Below are positions 25,831-35,053 of a stretch of 41,344 nucleotides of DNA, in pieces. The first letter of the stretch is position 1. Each line of letters starts with the position of its first letter. The DNA is from Anaerolineae bacterium (GTDB lineage: Bacteria > Chloroflexota > Anaerolineae > UBA1429). The notes beneath the pieces are model-generated. The model did not search any database. It was not told the DNA's origin and worked only from the letters and a program-made list of their open reading frames with translations. Position numbers and translations under genes: made by a program. Location: contig SLPC01000235.1 of NCBI GenBank assembly GCA_007132185.1, positions 1 through 41,344 on the forward strand, given 5' to 3'.

Positions 25831-26781
25831 CTAGTCAGCCTCATAGTCTTCGGGCAAAAATTGATTCTCTTTGAGCCGCATGATCAACTCATCCAGCGAC
25901 TTGCGCCCAAAGTTACGGATGGCCAGCATCTCATCAGTCCCTTTGCTCAGCCGCTCCATCACGTCGCCGACGCTGGTGATGTTGGCTCTCTTGAGGCAGT
26001 TATAGGCCCGAACAGCCAGATCCAGCTCCTCAATAGGCACATCATAGAGCTCATTGGAGACGGGCCCCTCCTCCTCTTCAGGCTCGAGGGCCATAGGCTC
26101 GATCTCGGAGAACTCGGAGACAGGCGTCAGATGCTGAACAAGGATCTGCGCGGAGCGAGTGAGCGCATCCGCCGGACGTATGGTACCGTCCGTCCAGATC
26201 TCGAGCTTGAGCAAGTCATAGTCGGTGATCTGCTCGATACGCGCCGGCTCCACACGGTGGGCCACCCTGCTAACCGGGCTAAAGATGGCATCCACAGGAA
26301 TCTGTCCAATTGGCATGTCTTGATGATTTTCAGCGGGCATGAACCCGATGCCACGCTCTACCGTGAGCTCGATCTCCAGATCCGAGTCCAGCGTATCCAG
26401 CGTCAGGAGCTGAAGCTCGGGGTTGATGATATCAATGTCCGCGGGCGCCTCAATGTCACCTGCTGTGACCACACTCTTGCCCATGGCCGAGACACGCATG
26501 TGCACCGGCTCATCTGTGTGCGAGATCATGCGTAGCTGCTTGAGATTGAGCAGCAGCATAGTCATGTCCTCTTTGGCCCCGGGGATAGAGGTAAACTCAT
26601 GAGGCACACCCGACACGCGTACTGAGGTGACAGCCGCCCCCGGCAGCGAAGCGAGCAGAACGCGTCTCAACGCGACGCCCAGTGTGATACCATAACCACG
26701 TGACATGGGACCAATGGCAAAGCTCCCATAGTTCTGGGTAGCCGCCTCGACTTCTATTCTTGGTAGTACTTGGTGCAGCAA
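25831..26781 (-). CDS. rpoA: RNA polymerase alpha subunit
   Basis: 316 residues. The N-terminal dimerisation and assembly domain (about 1-228) has FAIGPMSRGYGITLGVALRRVLLASLPG, which contacts beta. An acidic linker (LEPEEEEGP, about 228-238) leads to a C-terminal domain with VPIEELDLAVRAYNCLKRANI and LAIRNFGRKSLDELIMRL, which binds UP elements and activators. The start is TTG 26781: AAGGAGGG lies six bases before it and no ATG fits before the conserved region. A nine-pair inverted repeat (26804-26841) sits immediately upstream of that ribosome site. Confidence 0.98.
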   Translation of the reverse strand: MLHQVLPRIEVEAATQNYGSFAIGPMSRGYGITLGVALRRVLLASLPGAAVTSVRVSGVPHEFTSIPGAKEDMTMLLLNLKQLRMISHTDEPVHMRVSAMGKSVVTAGDIEAPADIDIINPELQLLTLDTLDSDLEIELTVERGIGFMPAENHQDMPIGQIPVDAIFSPVSRVAHRVEPARIEQITDYDLLKLEIWTDGTIRPADALTRSAQILVQHLTPVSEFSEIEPMALEPEEEEGPVSNELYDVPIEELDLAVRAYNCLKRANITSVGDVMERLSKGTDEMLAIRNFGRKSLDELIMRLKENQFLPEDYEAD

Positions 26782-26803
26782 GGGAAACCCTCCTTACCTG
26801 CTC

Positions 26804-26841
26804 GGCGCCCCACCGAACCCAACATGCAGCGATGGGGCGCC
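26804..26841 (-). other. Inverted repeat between rpsD and rpoA
   Basis: TGGGGCGCC and its exact complement form a nine-pair stem with a 20-base loop in the 94-base spacer. The stem ends eight bases before the rpoA Shine-Dalgarno, so it could influence rpoA translation or mark an mRNA processing point. No T run follows, so it is not a normal terminator. Confidence 0.5.
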
Positions 26842-26875
26842 CATGATCATATCCGTTCCCGCTTGACGGCTCCCG

Positions 26876-27511
26876 TTACCGCGAGTAGTACTCGACCACG
26901 AGCTGCTCGTTGACAGAGATGTCCACATGCTCGCGGCTAGGTAGCGCGATCACTGTGGCAGCCATCTCGTCAGGCCGAAGCGAAAGCCAACCGGGTACCG
27001 ACTGATGCTCTAGGACCTCGCGTACTTCGGCAAAGTACCCGTTGTTACGACTGCGCTCGCGCACCTGAAGCTCATCACCCACATTCACCAATGCCGAGGG
27101 GGCGTCGGTCTTGCGGCCATTGAGATCGATGTGCCCGTGCGCAACAAGTTGCCGTGCCTGCGCCCTCGACTCGGCAAAGCCCAGCCGATATACGACGTTA
27201 TCCAGGCGACGTTCGAGAATACTCAGCAGGTTGGCGCCTGTCTGGCCGCGCATGCGCTCGGCCAACTCGTAATGGCGACGGAACTGTCGCTCCAGCACGC
27301 CATAGATCCGACGCAGACGCTGCTTTTCACGCAACTGCTGCCCATAGTCCGAGACCTGACGGCGAAACTGGGTTTGACGCCCATGATCGCCTGGTGGGAA
27401 TGCGCGCCGCTCGATGGCGCACTTGGGCGAGAGGCACCGCGAGCCCTTGAGAAAGAGCTTGGTCCCTTCACGCCGGCACAATTTGCAGACCGAATCACGA
27501 TATCTAGCCAT
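26876..27511 (-). CDS. rpsD: 30S ribosomal protein S4
   Basis: 211 residues from ATG 27511, chosen because AGGAGG lies four bases before it; the TTG just upstream touches the ribosome site. [16 protein letters not shown] with C9, C12, C26 and C31 is the zinc-binding form of S4. [23 protein letters not shown] and an S4 RNA-binding domain ([31 protein letters not shown]) follow. S4 nucleates 30S assembly and represses its own operon in several bacteria. The 202-base leader in front is the longest spacer in the cluster. Confidence 0.97.
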   Translation of the reverse strand: MARYRDSVCKLCRREGTKLFLKGSRCLSPKCAIERRAFPPGDHGRQTQFRRQVSDYGQQLREKQRLRRIYGVLERQFRRHYELAERMRGQTGANLLSILERRLDNVVYRLGFAESRAQARQLVAHGHIDLNGRKTDAPSALVNVGDELQVRERSRNNGYFAEVREVLEHQSVPGWLSLRPDEMAATVIALPSREHVDISVNEQLVVEYYSR

Positions 27512-27713
27512 CAATCCTCCTGTGATTGCCGATCCACGCTAGGCGAGCCTTGCTCCCCTGGCCGTCCATCGGTAGCGGGTTTACGTATGGTATCGGGGCG
27601 GGACTGGAACCCCAACGTCTTCCCCGCAGCCCCTGTTCAACATGATTCATCCAGACACACGCGATGCCCTGGCTCTTGCCCTTGGGCATCGTATATGGCA
27701 GCCGCTCGTGAGA
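27512..27713 (-). promoter_or_regulatory. rpsK-rpsD spacer, candidate structured S4 leader
   Basis: 202 bases without a supported gene, against 0-111 bases for every other gap in the ribosomal block. It contains an eight-pair inverted repeat (CGATGCCC with its complement, 27662-27691, 14-base loop) 22 bases after the rpsK stop, and several G-run/C-run complements around 27595-27640 that could fold. No convincing promoter is visible. S4 leaders upstream of rpsD are known in other phyla; that this is one is inference. Confidence 0.4.
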
Positions 27714-28106
27714 TTAGATGCGACGCTTTTTGGGCGGTCGGCAGCCGTTATGGGGAATGGGTGTGATGTCCGTAATGGAGCGCACCTGCATCCCAGAGGC
27801 CTGCAGTTGACGCAGAACGGCCTCGCGCCCGGGCCCCGGGCCCTTGACGAACACATCCACATCGCGCATGCCCATATCCATGGCTGTTCGGCTCACCGCA
27901 GAAGCAGCGGACTGGGCCGCAAAGGGCGTGCTCTTGCGCGAGCCACGGAAATCCTGTCCCGCGCTACGCCACGTCAAGACGCTGCCATCTGGATCGGTGA
28001 TCGTTATGATCGTATTATTGAACGTTGCCTGAATATAGACGCGCCCACGCGGCACATTCCGCCGTTCACGTCGCCCTGTACGCCCTCTTGTCCTTCTTCG
28101 ACCCAT
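27714..28106 (-). CDS. rpsK: 30S ribosomal protein S11
   Basis: 130 residues. [20 protein letters not shown], the glycine-rich [20 protein letters not shown] and [19 protein letters not shown] are the S11 signature; the protein sits on the 30S platform near the mRNA exit. The N-terminal 20 residues are very basic. ATG 28106 follows GGAGG by ten bases. It comes 24 bases after rpsM. Confidence 0.98.
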   Translation of the reverse strand: MGRRRTRGRTGRRERRNVPRGRVYIQATFNNTIITITDPDGSVLTWRSAGQDFRGSRKSTPFAAQSAASAVSRTAMDMGMRDVDVFVKGPGPGREAVLRQLQASGMQVRSITDITPIPHNGCRPPKKRRI

Positions 28107-28130
28107 TAACGTGCGACCTCCCTCTATTGC

Positions 28131-28514
28131 CTACTTCTTGTCACGGGTACGCTTGCGGCCTGCCACAGTCCGGGGCCGGCCTCGGCGAGTACGCGCGTTG
28201 GTCTTGGTCCGCTGCCCGCGTACAGGCAGGTTGCGCCGATGGCGCATTCCTCGGTAGCTACCAATATCCACCAGGCGCTTGATGTTCATCGCGACTTCGC
28301 GGCGTAGGTCACCCTCCACCACATAGTCCTGCCCGATGACTTCGCGCAGTCGCGCCGTCTCAGCCTCGGTCAGATCACGCCCACGCGTGTCCGGGCTGAT
28401 GTTTGTCTTTTCCAGAATCTGCTGGCTACGCGAGAGCCCGATACCATAAATATAGGTGAGCCCTACCTCTACACGCTTCTCATTCGGAATGTCAATTCCT
28501 GCAATACGTGGCAT
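28131..28514 (-). CDS. rpsM: 30S ribosomal protein S13
   Basis: 127 residues. [26 protein letters not shown] opens the protein; helix-two-turns-helix residues and [27 protein letters not shown] close it, with a basic tail that reaches P-site tRNA. S13 contacts 23S rRNA in intersubunit bridge B1. ATG 28514 has AGGAGGATC in front. It begins 33 bases after rpmJ. Confidence 0.98.
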   Translation of the reverse strand: MPRIAGIDIPNEKRVEVGLTYIYGIGLSRSQQILEKTNISPDTRGRDLTEAETARLREVIGQDYVVEGDLRREVAMNIKRLVDIGSYRGMRHRRNLPVRGQRTKTNARTRRGRPRTVAGRKRTRDKK

Positions 28515-28547
28515 AAGAGATCCTCCTGAAATGCCCGTTTCTCTCTA

Positions 28548-28661
28548 CTATCCCTGTCGCTGCTTGTGGCGCGGGTTCTCGCAGATGATCCGCACGACAC
28601 CGCGCCGACGAATGATTTTGCACTTTTCACATCTCTTTTTGACCGAAGGCTTTACCTTCAT
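28548..28661 (-). CDS. rpmJ: 50S ribosomal protein L36
   Basis: A 37-residue frame, [20 protein letters not shown] onwards, ending with [10 protein letters not shown]11, C14, C27 and H32 are the four zinc ligands of the cysteine-containing L36 type. AAGGAGG lies seven bases before the ATG. The start shares ATGA with the map stop, so there is no room for infA, which usually lies here. Confidence 0.96.
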   Translation of the reverse strand: MKVKPSVKKRCEKCKIIRRRGVVRIICENPRHKQRQG

Positions 28662-29440
28662 CTCTGTTCCTCCTTAGCGCCCTGGCCCTGTGCGCGCGTC
28701 AGTACCTCGACGCCGTTCTTTGTGACCGATAGCGTATGCTCATAGTGGGCCGAAGGCGAGCCATCGGCCGTTACAACGGTCCAGCCATCCTCGAGCACCT
28801 TGGTGGCATAGCTACCGAGAGTCAGCATCGGCTCGAGGCAAAAGGTCATTCCCTCTCGCAGGCGCAGGCCCACGTTTGGGGGGCCCCAGTTGCTTATGCG
28901 GGGCGGCTCGTGCATGGCCCGACCAATCCCGTGACCGCCATACTCGCGCACCACCTCGCATCCCGCGGCGCGCGCCGCCTTCTCGATGGCGTGGGAGACA
29001 TCTCCCATACGCCGTCCGGCACGTACAGCCGCCATGCCCGCCTCTAGCGCAGCTTGTGTCGCATGCATGAGCGTCCGTAACTCGGGCTCGATCTCGCCCA
29101 CGGCAATGGTAACTGCCGCATCCCCGTGGTATCCCTGCCAGATGGCGCCCACATCGATGCTGATGATGTCGCCCTCGTTCAGGTGCCGCTTGCCAGGAAT
29201 CCCATGCACAATCTCCTCATTGATGGAGGCGCAGATGGTGGCCGGGTAACCGAGATAGCCCTTGAACGAAGGGACGGCCCCCAGGTCGCGGATCATTGTC
29301 TCTGCAACCGAATCCAGAGACTCTGTAGTGACCCCGGGCGCCACTAGACGCTCCATCTCTCGTAGCACCTGCGCCACAATGCTGCCGGCAGCCCGCATCG
29401 TGACTAACTCTTGGTCGGAACGTCTTGGAACCATGCCCAT
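28658..29440 (-). CDS. map: Methionine aminopeptidase, type I
   Basis: 260 residues. It removes the initiator methionine from nascent proteins. The five metal ligands of the pita-bread fold are present: D96 (SIDVGAI), D107 (HGDAAV), H170 (GGHGIGR), E203 (LEPML) and E234 (YEHTLSV), and H79 (EIVHGIPG) is the usual substrate-side histidine. There is no N-terminal zinc or SH3-binding extension. Two ATGs (29440 and 29434) are possible; neither has a Shine-Dalgarno. The promoter at 29446-29474 would start transcription at or within one or two bases of the first ATG, so leaderless initiation fits. Confidence 0.97.
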   Translation of the reverse strand: MGMVPRRSDQELVTMRAAGSIVAQVLREMERLVAPGVTTESLDSVAETMIRDLGAVPSFKGYLGYPATICASINEEIVHGIPGKRHLNEGDIISIDVGAIWQGYHGDAAVTIAVGEIEPELRTLMHATQAALEAGMAAVRAGRRMGDVSHAIEKAARAAGCEVVREYGGHGIGRAMHEPPRISNWGPPNVGLRLREGMTFCLEPMLTLGSYATKVLEDGWTVVTADGSPSAHYEHTLSVTKNGVEVLTRAQGQGAKEEQR

Positions 29441-29445
29441 CCAAT

Positions 29446-29474
29446 ATTCTAGAGTCTCTTGGCGTTTATGTCAA
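29446..29474 (-). promoter_or_regulatory. Near-consensus promoter directly before map
   Basis: On the minus strand: TTGACA (29474-29469), a 17-base spacer, TAGAAT (29451-29446). That is 6/6 and 5/6 matches at ideal spacing, in the 34-base adk-map gap and starting at the adk stop codon. Only five bases (ATTGG) separate the -10 from the map ATG, so the RNA start falls on or beside the start codon. It would drive map-rpmJ-rpsM-rpsK-rpsD-rpoA-rplQ and possibly on to rpsI. Confidence 0.72.
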
Positions 29475-30131
29475 TTATACCAGTAACGGCTGAACGGCTT
29501 CTCGGATCTCGGCAGCCACAGCCTCGGGCGACTGCTCTCCATCGATATCGACGAGCACACCCTTTTCCTGATAATAGTCCTGCAGAGGAGAGGTCTGTTC
29601 CTGGTAGACACGGATACGGCGCAACTGGGTCTCGCGGTTGTCATCCTCACGCTGGTAGAGCGCTCCGCCGCATTTGTCACAGACCCCCTCGACCTTCTCG
29701 GGGCTAAACAGGCGGTGATAGATCTCTCCGCATTGTGAGCAGGTCCACCGGCCAGCCAGACGCTCCAGCAGCACATCCTCCGACACCTCGATGTTGAGCA
29801 CGGCGTTCACCTGGCGCCCCATATCGGCCAGCAGATCGTCCAGCGCCTCAGCCTGGGCCACGGTGCGGGGGAATCCATCAAAGACCACTCCATTGGCGCA
29901 ATCGGGCTCAGAGATACGATCCGCCACCATGCCAATGGTGATCTCGTCGGGCACTAGCTCGCCCCGATCCATATAGACCTTGGCCTGCTTGCCCAGCTCG
30001 GTCTCTTGTGACAGATTGGCGCGGAACAGATCGCCGCTCGAAACCCTCGGCAGGGGAAGCCACTCTGCCATCAGCTCGCCCTGTGTCCCCTTGCCGGCCC
30101 CAGGACCCCCCAGCAGAATAATGTCAACCAT
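29475..30131 (-). CDS. adk: Adenylate kinase with zinc-binding LID
   Basis: 218 residues, the long-LID form. The P-loop is GGPGAGKGT (8-16); SSGDLFRANL binds AMP; VVFDGFPRT (82-90) is the adenylate kinase signature. The LID carries C131, C134, C151 and C154, the four-cysteine zinc site common in Gram-positive and thermophilic enzymes. It catalyses ATP + AMP = 2 ADP. It starts four bases after the secY stop, the usual position in the spc operon. Confidence 0.98.
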   Translation of the reverse strand: MVDIILLGGPGAGKGTQGELMAEWLPLPRVSSGDLFRANLSQETELGKQAKVYMDRGELVPDEITIGMVADRISEPDCANGVVFDGFPRTVAQAEALDDLLADMGRQVNAVLNIEVSEDVLLERLAGRWTCSQCGEIYHRLFSPEKVEGVCDKCGGALYQREDDNRETQLRRIRVYQEQTSPLQDYYQEKGVLVDIDGEQSPEAVAAEIREAVQPLLV

Positions 30132-30135
30132 GACC

Positions 30136-31440
30136 TTACCTCATCCTCCGAATAAAGCCCTCATAGTGCCGCATCAATAACTGCGCCTCAAGCTGCTTCA
30201 TGGTATCAAGCACTACGCCCACCACAATCAACAGACCGGTGCTGGTGAGCAGCATCTCGCCCGTGCCTACGAACAACTGCACCAGGAACGGCATGATGGC
30301 GATCAGCCCCAGAAAGAGCGCGCCCACCATCGTAATGCGCCGTACAATACCATGCAAGTACTCGGCGGTGCGGGCCCCAGGCCGAATGCCGGGCACGAAC
30401 CCACCCTGCCGCCGCAGCGTCTCTGGCAGATCCTGCTGCTGAAAGATAATGTCGGTGTAAAAGTACGTGAAACCTACTACCAACAAAAAGTAAAAGAGCC
30501 AGTAGAGCACACCTTCAGAGTCGAACATTCGCGCGACCACGCCAGCCACACCGCTCAGGACAGCGATGTCCGAGCCCACGAAATAGCTTGCGACCACGCC
30601 AGGCAACATGATAATCGAAACGGCAAAGATCAGCGGGATCATGCCGGCCGAGTTCACCTGCAGCGGGATATGGGTGCTCTGGCCACCATAGATGCGGTTG
30701 CCCCGCACACGCTTGGCATAGTGCACCGGAACGCGTCGCTGTCCCTCGTGCACCAGCACGATGCCCACCACGGTGACGGCCGTGATCGCGGCAAAGACGA
30801 TTATAAGGGCAGGGCTGGTGAACCACATCTGGGCCAGCCGCTGCGGGATACCCGAGATGATGCCACCAAAGATGATGAGCGAGATACCGTTGCCGATACC
30901 GTCCTCATCGATCAACTGGCCTAACCAGATGGCCAGCATCGTGCCCGACGTCAGCGTGAGCAGCGTGGCAATCGTGGGCAGTATCGTGCCCGGCCGAAAG
31001 CCCCAGTTGGCAATCACCCCAACTCCAGTGCCACCTGCCTGCGCCAGCAGCGTCGTCTGTCCAAAGCCATGCAGCGCCGCCAACGGAATCGTCAACAGCA
31101 TAGTGTACTGATTCATCTTCTCACGGCCGGCCTCACCCTCTTTGTTGAGCTGGTTGAGGGCCGGAACAATAGGGGCCAAGAGCTGCAAGACAATCTGAGC
31201 CGTAATGTAGGGATAGACTCCCATAGCCATTACGGAAAAGTTGGACATGGCACCACCCGAGAACATATCCAACAGCCCTAGTAATTGGTTCTGCTGGAAT
31301 ATAAAACGCAGGGCCTCCCGATCGACGCCCGGGATCGGCACATGGGCCGCAAACCGGTAGATCACCAGGATTACCAGGGTGAAAACTATTTTTTTGCGTA
31401 GATCCGGCAGCCGAAAAGCATTACCGACTGCTTGCAGCAT
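30136..31440 (-). CDS. secY: Preprotein translocase subunit SecY
   Basis: 434 residues with ten hydrophobic segments, forming the channel of the Sec translocon. The N-terminus FRLPDLRKKIVFTLVILVIYR leads to the first span, then the plug region GVDREALRF and GGAMSNFSVMAMGVYPYITA in span 2. The cytoplasmic loop GQRRVPVHYAKRVRGNRIYGG and the ribosome-binding loop FVPGIRPGARTAEYL are typical. GGAG lies six bases before the ATG. The 75-base spacer after rplO holds a CAGGC/GCCTG hairpin. Confidence 0.98.
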   Translation of the reverse strand: MLQAVGNAFRLPDLRKKIVFTLVILVIYRFAAHVPIPGVDREALRFIFQQNQLLGLLDMFSGGAMSNFSVMAMGVYPYITAQIVLQLLAPIVPALNQLNKEGEAGREKMNQYTMLLTIPLAALHGFGQTTLLAQAGGTGVGVIANWGFRPGTILPTIATLLTLTSGTMLAIWLGQLIDEDGIGNGISLIIFGGIISGIPQRLAQMWFTSPALIIVFAAITAVTVVGIVLVHEGQRRVPVHYAKRVRGNRIYGGQSTHIPLQVNSAGMIPLIFAVSIIMLPGVVASYFVGSDIAVLSGVAGVVARMFDSEGVLYWLFYFLLVVGFTYFYTDIIFQQQDLPETLRRQGGFVPGIRPGARTAEYLHGIVRRITMVGALFLGLIAIMPFLVQLFVGTGEMLLTSTGLLIVVGVVLDTMKQLEAQLLMRHYEGFIRRMR

Positions 31441-31515
31441 ATCTTACTCCAATTCACTCCTCAGCCGATGGGCCGCGCACAAGGAAGAGGGTGCCAGGCC
31501 TGGGCCTGAGCAGCC

Positions 31516-31968
31516 CTATTCCTTGCTCAGCTCGACCGCCGTACCGCCTGCGGCCTCGATTTTAGCCCGCGCGGCCTCGGAGAACTTGTTTGCCTCGATT
31601 GTGAGCGCATGCAAGAGATCACCCTCAGCCAGGATCTTGATCGGCATCTTGCCTTCTTTGACCAGACCCGTCTGGAGCAAAAGCGCTTGGGTGACCACGG
31701 TTCCCTCGGGGAACACCTCAAGGGCGCCCACGTTTACCACAGAATATTCGACACGATTCACATTGCGAAAACCACGCTTGAAAGCCAGACGCCTCACCAG
31801 AGGCAACTGGCCTCCCTCAAAGTAGGGCTTCCCACCGCGACCGGAGCGAGAGTTCTGCCCCTTGGTGCCATATCCGGCCGTTTTACCCTGACCACCGGCA
31901 ATGCCCCTGCCCTTGCGCTTGCGAGGGCGTTTGGCCCCTTCGGTTGGGCGCAATTCGTGCAGTTTCAT
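31516..31968 (-). CDS. rplO: 50S ribosomal protein L15
   Basis: 150 residues. [20 protein letters not shown], the Gly-rich [24 protein letters not shown] and [20 protein letters not shown] are the family signature. The C-terminal domain ends with [16 protein letters not shown]. Its ATG overlaps the rpmD stop by four bases. A late-assembly protein contacting several 23S rRNA domains. Confidence 0.98.
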   Translation of the reverse strand: MKLHELRPTEGAKRPRKRKGRGIAGGQGKTAGYGTKGQNSRSGRGGKPYFEGGQLPLVRRLAFKRGFRNVNRVEYSVVNVGALEVFPEGTVVTQALLLQTGLVKEGKMPIKILAEGDLLHALTIEANKFSEAARAKIEAAGGTAVELSKE

Positions 31969-32156
31969 TCTTCTACCTCTTCTATCGTAACCAGGTGTTG
32001 CACCCGGTCAATCATACCGCGGATCGGCTGGCTATCCTCTTGCTTGACCGAGTCACCCAAGCGACGCAGCCCCAGCGCACGGATGGTACGCTTCTGTCGT
32101 ATATTATAACCGATCGCGCTCTTTACATATGTGATACGCAGCGTCTTATTCGGCAT
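31965..32156 (-). CDS. rpmD: 50S ribosomal protein L30
   Basis: 63 residues, the short bacterial type. [28 protein letters not shown] and the closing [16 protein letters not shown] match the family. It overlaps rpsE by eleven bases (ATGCCGAATAA) and rplO by four, so it is translated as part of a tightly coupled trio. Confidence 0.97.
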   Translation of the reverse strand: MPNKTLRITYVKSAIGYNIRQKRTIRALGLRRLGDSVKQEDSQPIRGMIDRVQHLVTIEEVEE

Positions 32157-32688
32157 CGGACGTTACCCTCCAGGGCGGCAGGAGTTCTTCCATGGTCTTG
32201 CCACGCATCTCGGCCCGTTCGGCGAAATCGGAGAGGGATCGGAGCCCCTCAAAGGTGGCCATGACCACGTTGAACACATTGTCGCTGCCGAGCGACTTGC
32301 TCAGCACGTCATGGATCCCAGCAGCCTCGACGACGGCGCGCACGCCGCCGCCGGCAATCACGCCTGTTCCGGGCGACGCCGGCTTGAGCAGCACCTTGGC
32401 AGCGCTATACTCCATTAGGACATCATGCGGGATCGTGCGCCCAAACAGTGCGATCTCGACCATGTTATTCTTGGCTCGTTCCACACCCTTGCGAATGGCG
32501 CCAGGCACATCGCGGGCCTTGCCGATTCCTACGCCCACGCGTCCATTCCCATCGCCTACCACAACCAGCACGCGAAAGCCAAAGCGACGCCCGCCCTTGA
32601 CCACCTTGGCCACACGGTCAATGCTAACGATGCGCTCCTGTAGCTCTTCGCCGTCGCCGCCTCTGTCGTATCGATTCCTATCGCTCAT
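32146..32688 (-). CDS. rpsE: 30S ribosomal protein S5
   Basis: 180 residues: an N-terminal double-stranded RNA-binding domain ([38 protein letters not shown]) and a C-terminal domain with [22 protein letters not shown] and [12 protein letters not shown]5 lines the mRNA entry and affects decoding fidelity. GGGGAG lies five bases before the ATG. It follows rplR after 57 bases. Confidence 0.98.
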   Translation of the reverse strand: MSDRNRYDRGGDGEELQERIVSIDRVAKVVKGGRRFGFRVLVVVGDGNGRVGVGIGKARDVPGAIRKGVERAKNNMVEIALFGRTIPHDVLMEYSAAKVLLKPASPGTGVIAGGGVRAVVEAAGIHDVLSKSLGSDNVFNVVMATFEGLRSLSDFAERAEMRGKTMEELLPPWRVTSDAE

Positions 32689-32745
32689 AGAGTCTCCCCT
32701 TGTTGTCGCCGCCTATGGGGCAGCGGAACACCTACTTGGCAAAGG

Positions 32746-33114
32746 CTAGAATTTGAGCCCGGCCTCGCGCGCAGCCTCGGCCAGAGCCTTGACACGCCCA
32801 TGATATTGATATCCGCCACGATCGAACACCACCGTCGTGATGCCGGCCTCCTTCGCACGATCAGCAATAAGACTGCCAACCAGCTTGGCCGATTCGGTCT
32901 TGCTAAGCTCGACAATCTGGCTGCTCAGCTCCTGATCCAGCGTGGATGCCGAGGCCAACGTGTGTCCCTCTATATCGTCAATCACCTGCGCATAGATGTG
33001 CCGCAGGCTGCGAAAGACATTGAGGCGCGGCCTCTCACTGGTGCCATGGATCTTGCTGCGAACGCGACGATGCCTACGAACACGTGCATTATGAACTTGC
33101 TGTACTGTACTCAC
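32746..33114 (-). CDS. rplR: 50S ribosomal protein L18
   Basis: 122 residues. The basic N-terminus [24 protein letters not shown] and the core [18 protein letters not shown] plus [26 protein letters not shown] are diagnostic; L18 binds 5S rRNA. The start is GTG 33114, sharing GTGA with the rplF stop. Confidence 0.98.
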   Translation of the reverse strand: MSTVQQVHNARVRRHRRVRSKIHGTSERPRLNVFRSLRHIYAQVIDDIEGHTLASASTLDQELSSQIVELSKTESAKLVGSLIADRAKEAGITTVVFDRGGYQYHGRVKALAEAAREAGLKF

Positions 33115-33665
33115 CGTGTGCCTCCAACCCTTCCGGCCTTGCCAGCCTTGCGCCGGATAACCTCGTTCTCATAAGCAATCCCTTTGCCCTGATAGGGCTC
33201 GGGCTTGCGTACGGCACGGATACGGGCCGCCATCTCACCGACCAACTGTTTGTCATTGCCGGCCACAGAGATTGTGCGTCCGCTGCGATCTACCTCGAAC
33301 GCGATCCCCTCTGGAGCTTCTATGTGCACAGGGTGGCTGTACCCTACCTGGAGCGTCAGGGTGCTGCCCTGTACCTCTCCACGAAAGCCTACGCCGTTGA
33401 TAACAAGTCGCTTGGTGTACCCTTCGGTTACGCCGGTGACCATGTTGGCCAGCAGCGACCGGGTCAGCCCATGCAGAGCCTTGTTCTGATTCGAGTCATC
33501 CTCCCGCTTGACGATCATCTCGCCATCGGTGAGCTCAACCTGCATATTCGGATGCACATCATAGGCCAGGGCGCCCCGCGGCCCCTGGACAGTGACTCGT
33601 TGTCCTTCTATACCTACCTGTACCTGCTCGGGCACAGGGATAGGCATCTTGCCAATTCTAGACAC
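33111..33665 (-). CDS. rplF: 50S ribosomal protein L6
   Basis: 184 residues from GTG 33665, giving the usual [16 protein letters not shown] start; GGGAGG lies eight bases in front. The frame extends 22 codons further upstream, but those residues are not L6-like and lie under the ribosome site. Two related alpha/beta domains follow, ending with [19 protein letters not shown], the rRNA-binding signature. L6 contacts the factor-binding site. It begins 37 bases after rpsH. Confidence 0.97.
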   Translation of the reverse strand: MSRIGKMPIPVPEQVQVGIEGQRVTVQGPRGALAYDVHPNMQVELTDGEMIVKREDDSNQNKALHGLTRSLLANMVTGVTEGYTKRLVINGVGFRGEVQGSTLTLQVGYSHPVHIEAPEGIAFEVDRSGRTISVAGNDKQLVGEMAARIRAVRKPEPYQGKGIAYENEVIRRKAGKAGRVGGTR

Positions 33666-33702
33666 TATAACTACCTCCCGCTCAGTCACGACGGACTGGC
33701 GC

Positions 33703-34101
33703 TCACCAAACCTCGCAGAGAACCTCGCCACCTACCCCAAGCCGACGGGCCCCGCGCCCGGAGAGCACTCCCTTGGGCGTGGATAGGATCACGGTCCCCA
33801 AACCATAGCGAATCCAAGGGATATCGCCCTTGCCGGTGTAAATACGACGACCGGGCTTGCTTACACGCTTGAGCCCCTGAATCAACGGCTCCTGATCGCG
33901 GGTGTACTTGAGATACACGCGCAACATAGGAAAGCGCCCATCCCGAACGACGTCAAAACGGTCAATATAGCCCTCTTCCTGAAGCACTTGGGCCACAGCC
34001 TGCTTCATTCGAGAGTGCGGAATGAGCACATACCGGCGGCGCACCGCCTGGCCATTACGAATCCGCGTAAGCATGTCGGAAATAGGGTCAGTTGAATTCA
34101 T
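33703..34101 (-). CDS. rpsH: 30S ribosomal protein S8
   Basis: 132 residues. DPISDMLTRIRNGQAVRRR at the N-terminus and the C-terminal VILSTPKGVLSGRGARRLGVGGEVLCEVW are typical (the latter normally reads STSKG.M...EA...GGE). It is a primary 16S binder and, in E. coli, the translational repressor of the spc operon. It follows rpsN after 111 bases containing a nine-pair hairpin. Confidence 0.98.
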   Translation of the reverse strand: MNSTDPISDMLTRIRNGQAVRRRYVLIPHSRMKQAVAQVLQEEGYIDRFDVVRDGRFPMLRVYLKYTRDQEPLIQGLKRVSKPGRRIYTGKGDIPWIRYGLGTVILSTPKGVLSGRGARRLGVGGEVLCEVW

Positions 34102-34160
34102 CTACAGAAACTCCCTCTTGAACTCGATGGTACCAGCCACCGTGTGCTTTGCCTGCCGAG

Positions 34161-34192
34161 GGTCGGCTGGCTGCACGGCGCGGCAGCCGACC
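34161..34192 (-). other. Inverted repeat between rpsN and rpsH
   Basis: GGTCGGCTG and CAGCCGACC form a perfect nine-pair stem with a 14-base loop; overlapping GGCTGG/CCAGCC offers an alternative fold. It lies 20 bases after the rpsN stop in the longest gap of the spc region. There is no T run, so an mRNA-stability or regulatory role is more likely than termination. Confidence 0.5.
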
Positions 34193-34212
34193 AGCCACCG
34201 CAATAGGATGCG

Positions 34213-34395
34213 CTACCAACTCGACTTGACGACGCCCGGGACCTTGCCCTCCATGGCAAGCTCGCGGAAACAGATCCTGCACAGGTCAAACCTGCGCATA
34301 TAGCCCCGGGGCCTTCCACAGCGAGAGCAGCGATTGCGCACGCGCACCTGATACTTGCGGCGCTTTTCTCGCGCGATCATTGACTTTTTCGCCAC
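34213..34395 (-). CDS. rpsN: 30S ribosomal protein S14, zinc type
   Basis: 60 residues, the short form. C23, C26, C39 and C42 ([11 protein letters not shown] and [10 protein letters not shown]) are the zinc knuckle; the longer zinc-free form would be about 100 residues. [13 protein letters not shown] is the usual start. It lies 50 bases after rplE. Confidence 0.98.
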   Translation of the reverse strand: MAKKSMIAREKRRKYQVRVRNRCSRCGRPRGYMRRFDLCRICFRELAMEGKVPGVVKSSW

Positions 34396-34445
34396 TATAC
34401 CTCTCCCATTCTTCCAAGCGCGGCGAACATTACCACTGACAACAA

Positions 34446-35006
34446 CTAGGCTACCACTCGCTCACGAGCGGCCACAAAAGGCATGCCCATTAGCTCAAGA
34501 AGCCGTCGAGCCTCTTCGTCTGTCTCGGCCGTGGTCACAATCGTAATCGACATACCTCGAATCTTGTCGATCTCATCATAATCGACTTCTAGGAACACCA
34601 ACTGCTCTGTCAGGCCCAGCGTATAATTGCCGCGCCCATCGAACGATGTCCGCGAGACGCCGCGAAAGTCGCGCTGGCGTGGCAAGGCGATGTTGATCAA
34701 GCGATCCAGCAGAGCATACATGCGCTCGCCACGTACGGTCGCCTTGACGCCAATGGGGTTCCCTTCGCGCAACTTGAAATTGGCGATAGACTTGCGCGCC
34801 CGCGTGATGATCGGCTTTTGCCCCGTGATCTTGAGAATGTCGCGGCTGGCGTTCTCCAACGCATTCGGGTTCTGCAACGCCTCGCCCAAACCGACATTGA
34901 CCACGATCTTTTCCAGACGAGGCACTTGCATCGGGCTCGAGTAGCCAAACTCCTCCATCATCTGGGGGGCGATCTCTTCCCTATATCTCTGCACTAGGTG
35001 ATGCAT
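34446..35006 (-). CDS. rplE: 50S ribosomal protein L5
   Basis: 186 residues, normal length. [39 protein letters not shown] and the P-site loop segment [20 protein letters not shown] are conserved. The C-terminus has [32 protein letters not shown]5 binds 5S rRNA and bridge B1. It follows rplX after 47 bases, which include a GCTTG/CAAGC hairpin. Confidence 0.98.
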   Translation of the reverse strand: MHHLVQRYREEIAPQMMEEFGYSSPMQVPRLEKIVVNVGLGEALQNPNALENASRDILKITGQKPIITRARKSIANFKLREGNPIGVKATVRGERMYALLDRLINIALPRQRDFRGVSRTSFDGRGNYTLGLTEQLVFLEVDYDEIDKIRGMSITIVTTAETDEEARRLLELMGMPFVAARERVVA

Positions 35007-35053
35007 ATTTCTGTCTCCCCAAGCTTGCGCGTCAAGCGTTCGGCCATTTCGCG

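Noticed and set aside
27588-27615. tRNA-like 3' half on the minus strand (GGTTCCAGTCC ... CGATACCA) in the rpsK-rpsD spacer
   Set aside because: The T stem does not pair properly, position 57 is C, and no matching 5' acceptor arm or anticodon arm lies upstream.
27504-27689. 61-codon frame ending over the rpsD start
   Set aside because: No ribosome site in front of its ATG, no recognisable domain, and it overlaps a likely structured leader.
33666-33731. Upstream extension of rplF by 22 codons
   Set aside because: The added residues are not L6-like, and the GGGAGG ribosome site belongs to the GTG at 33665.
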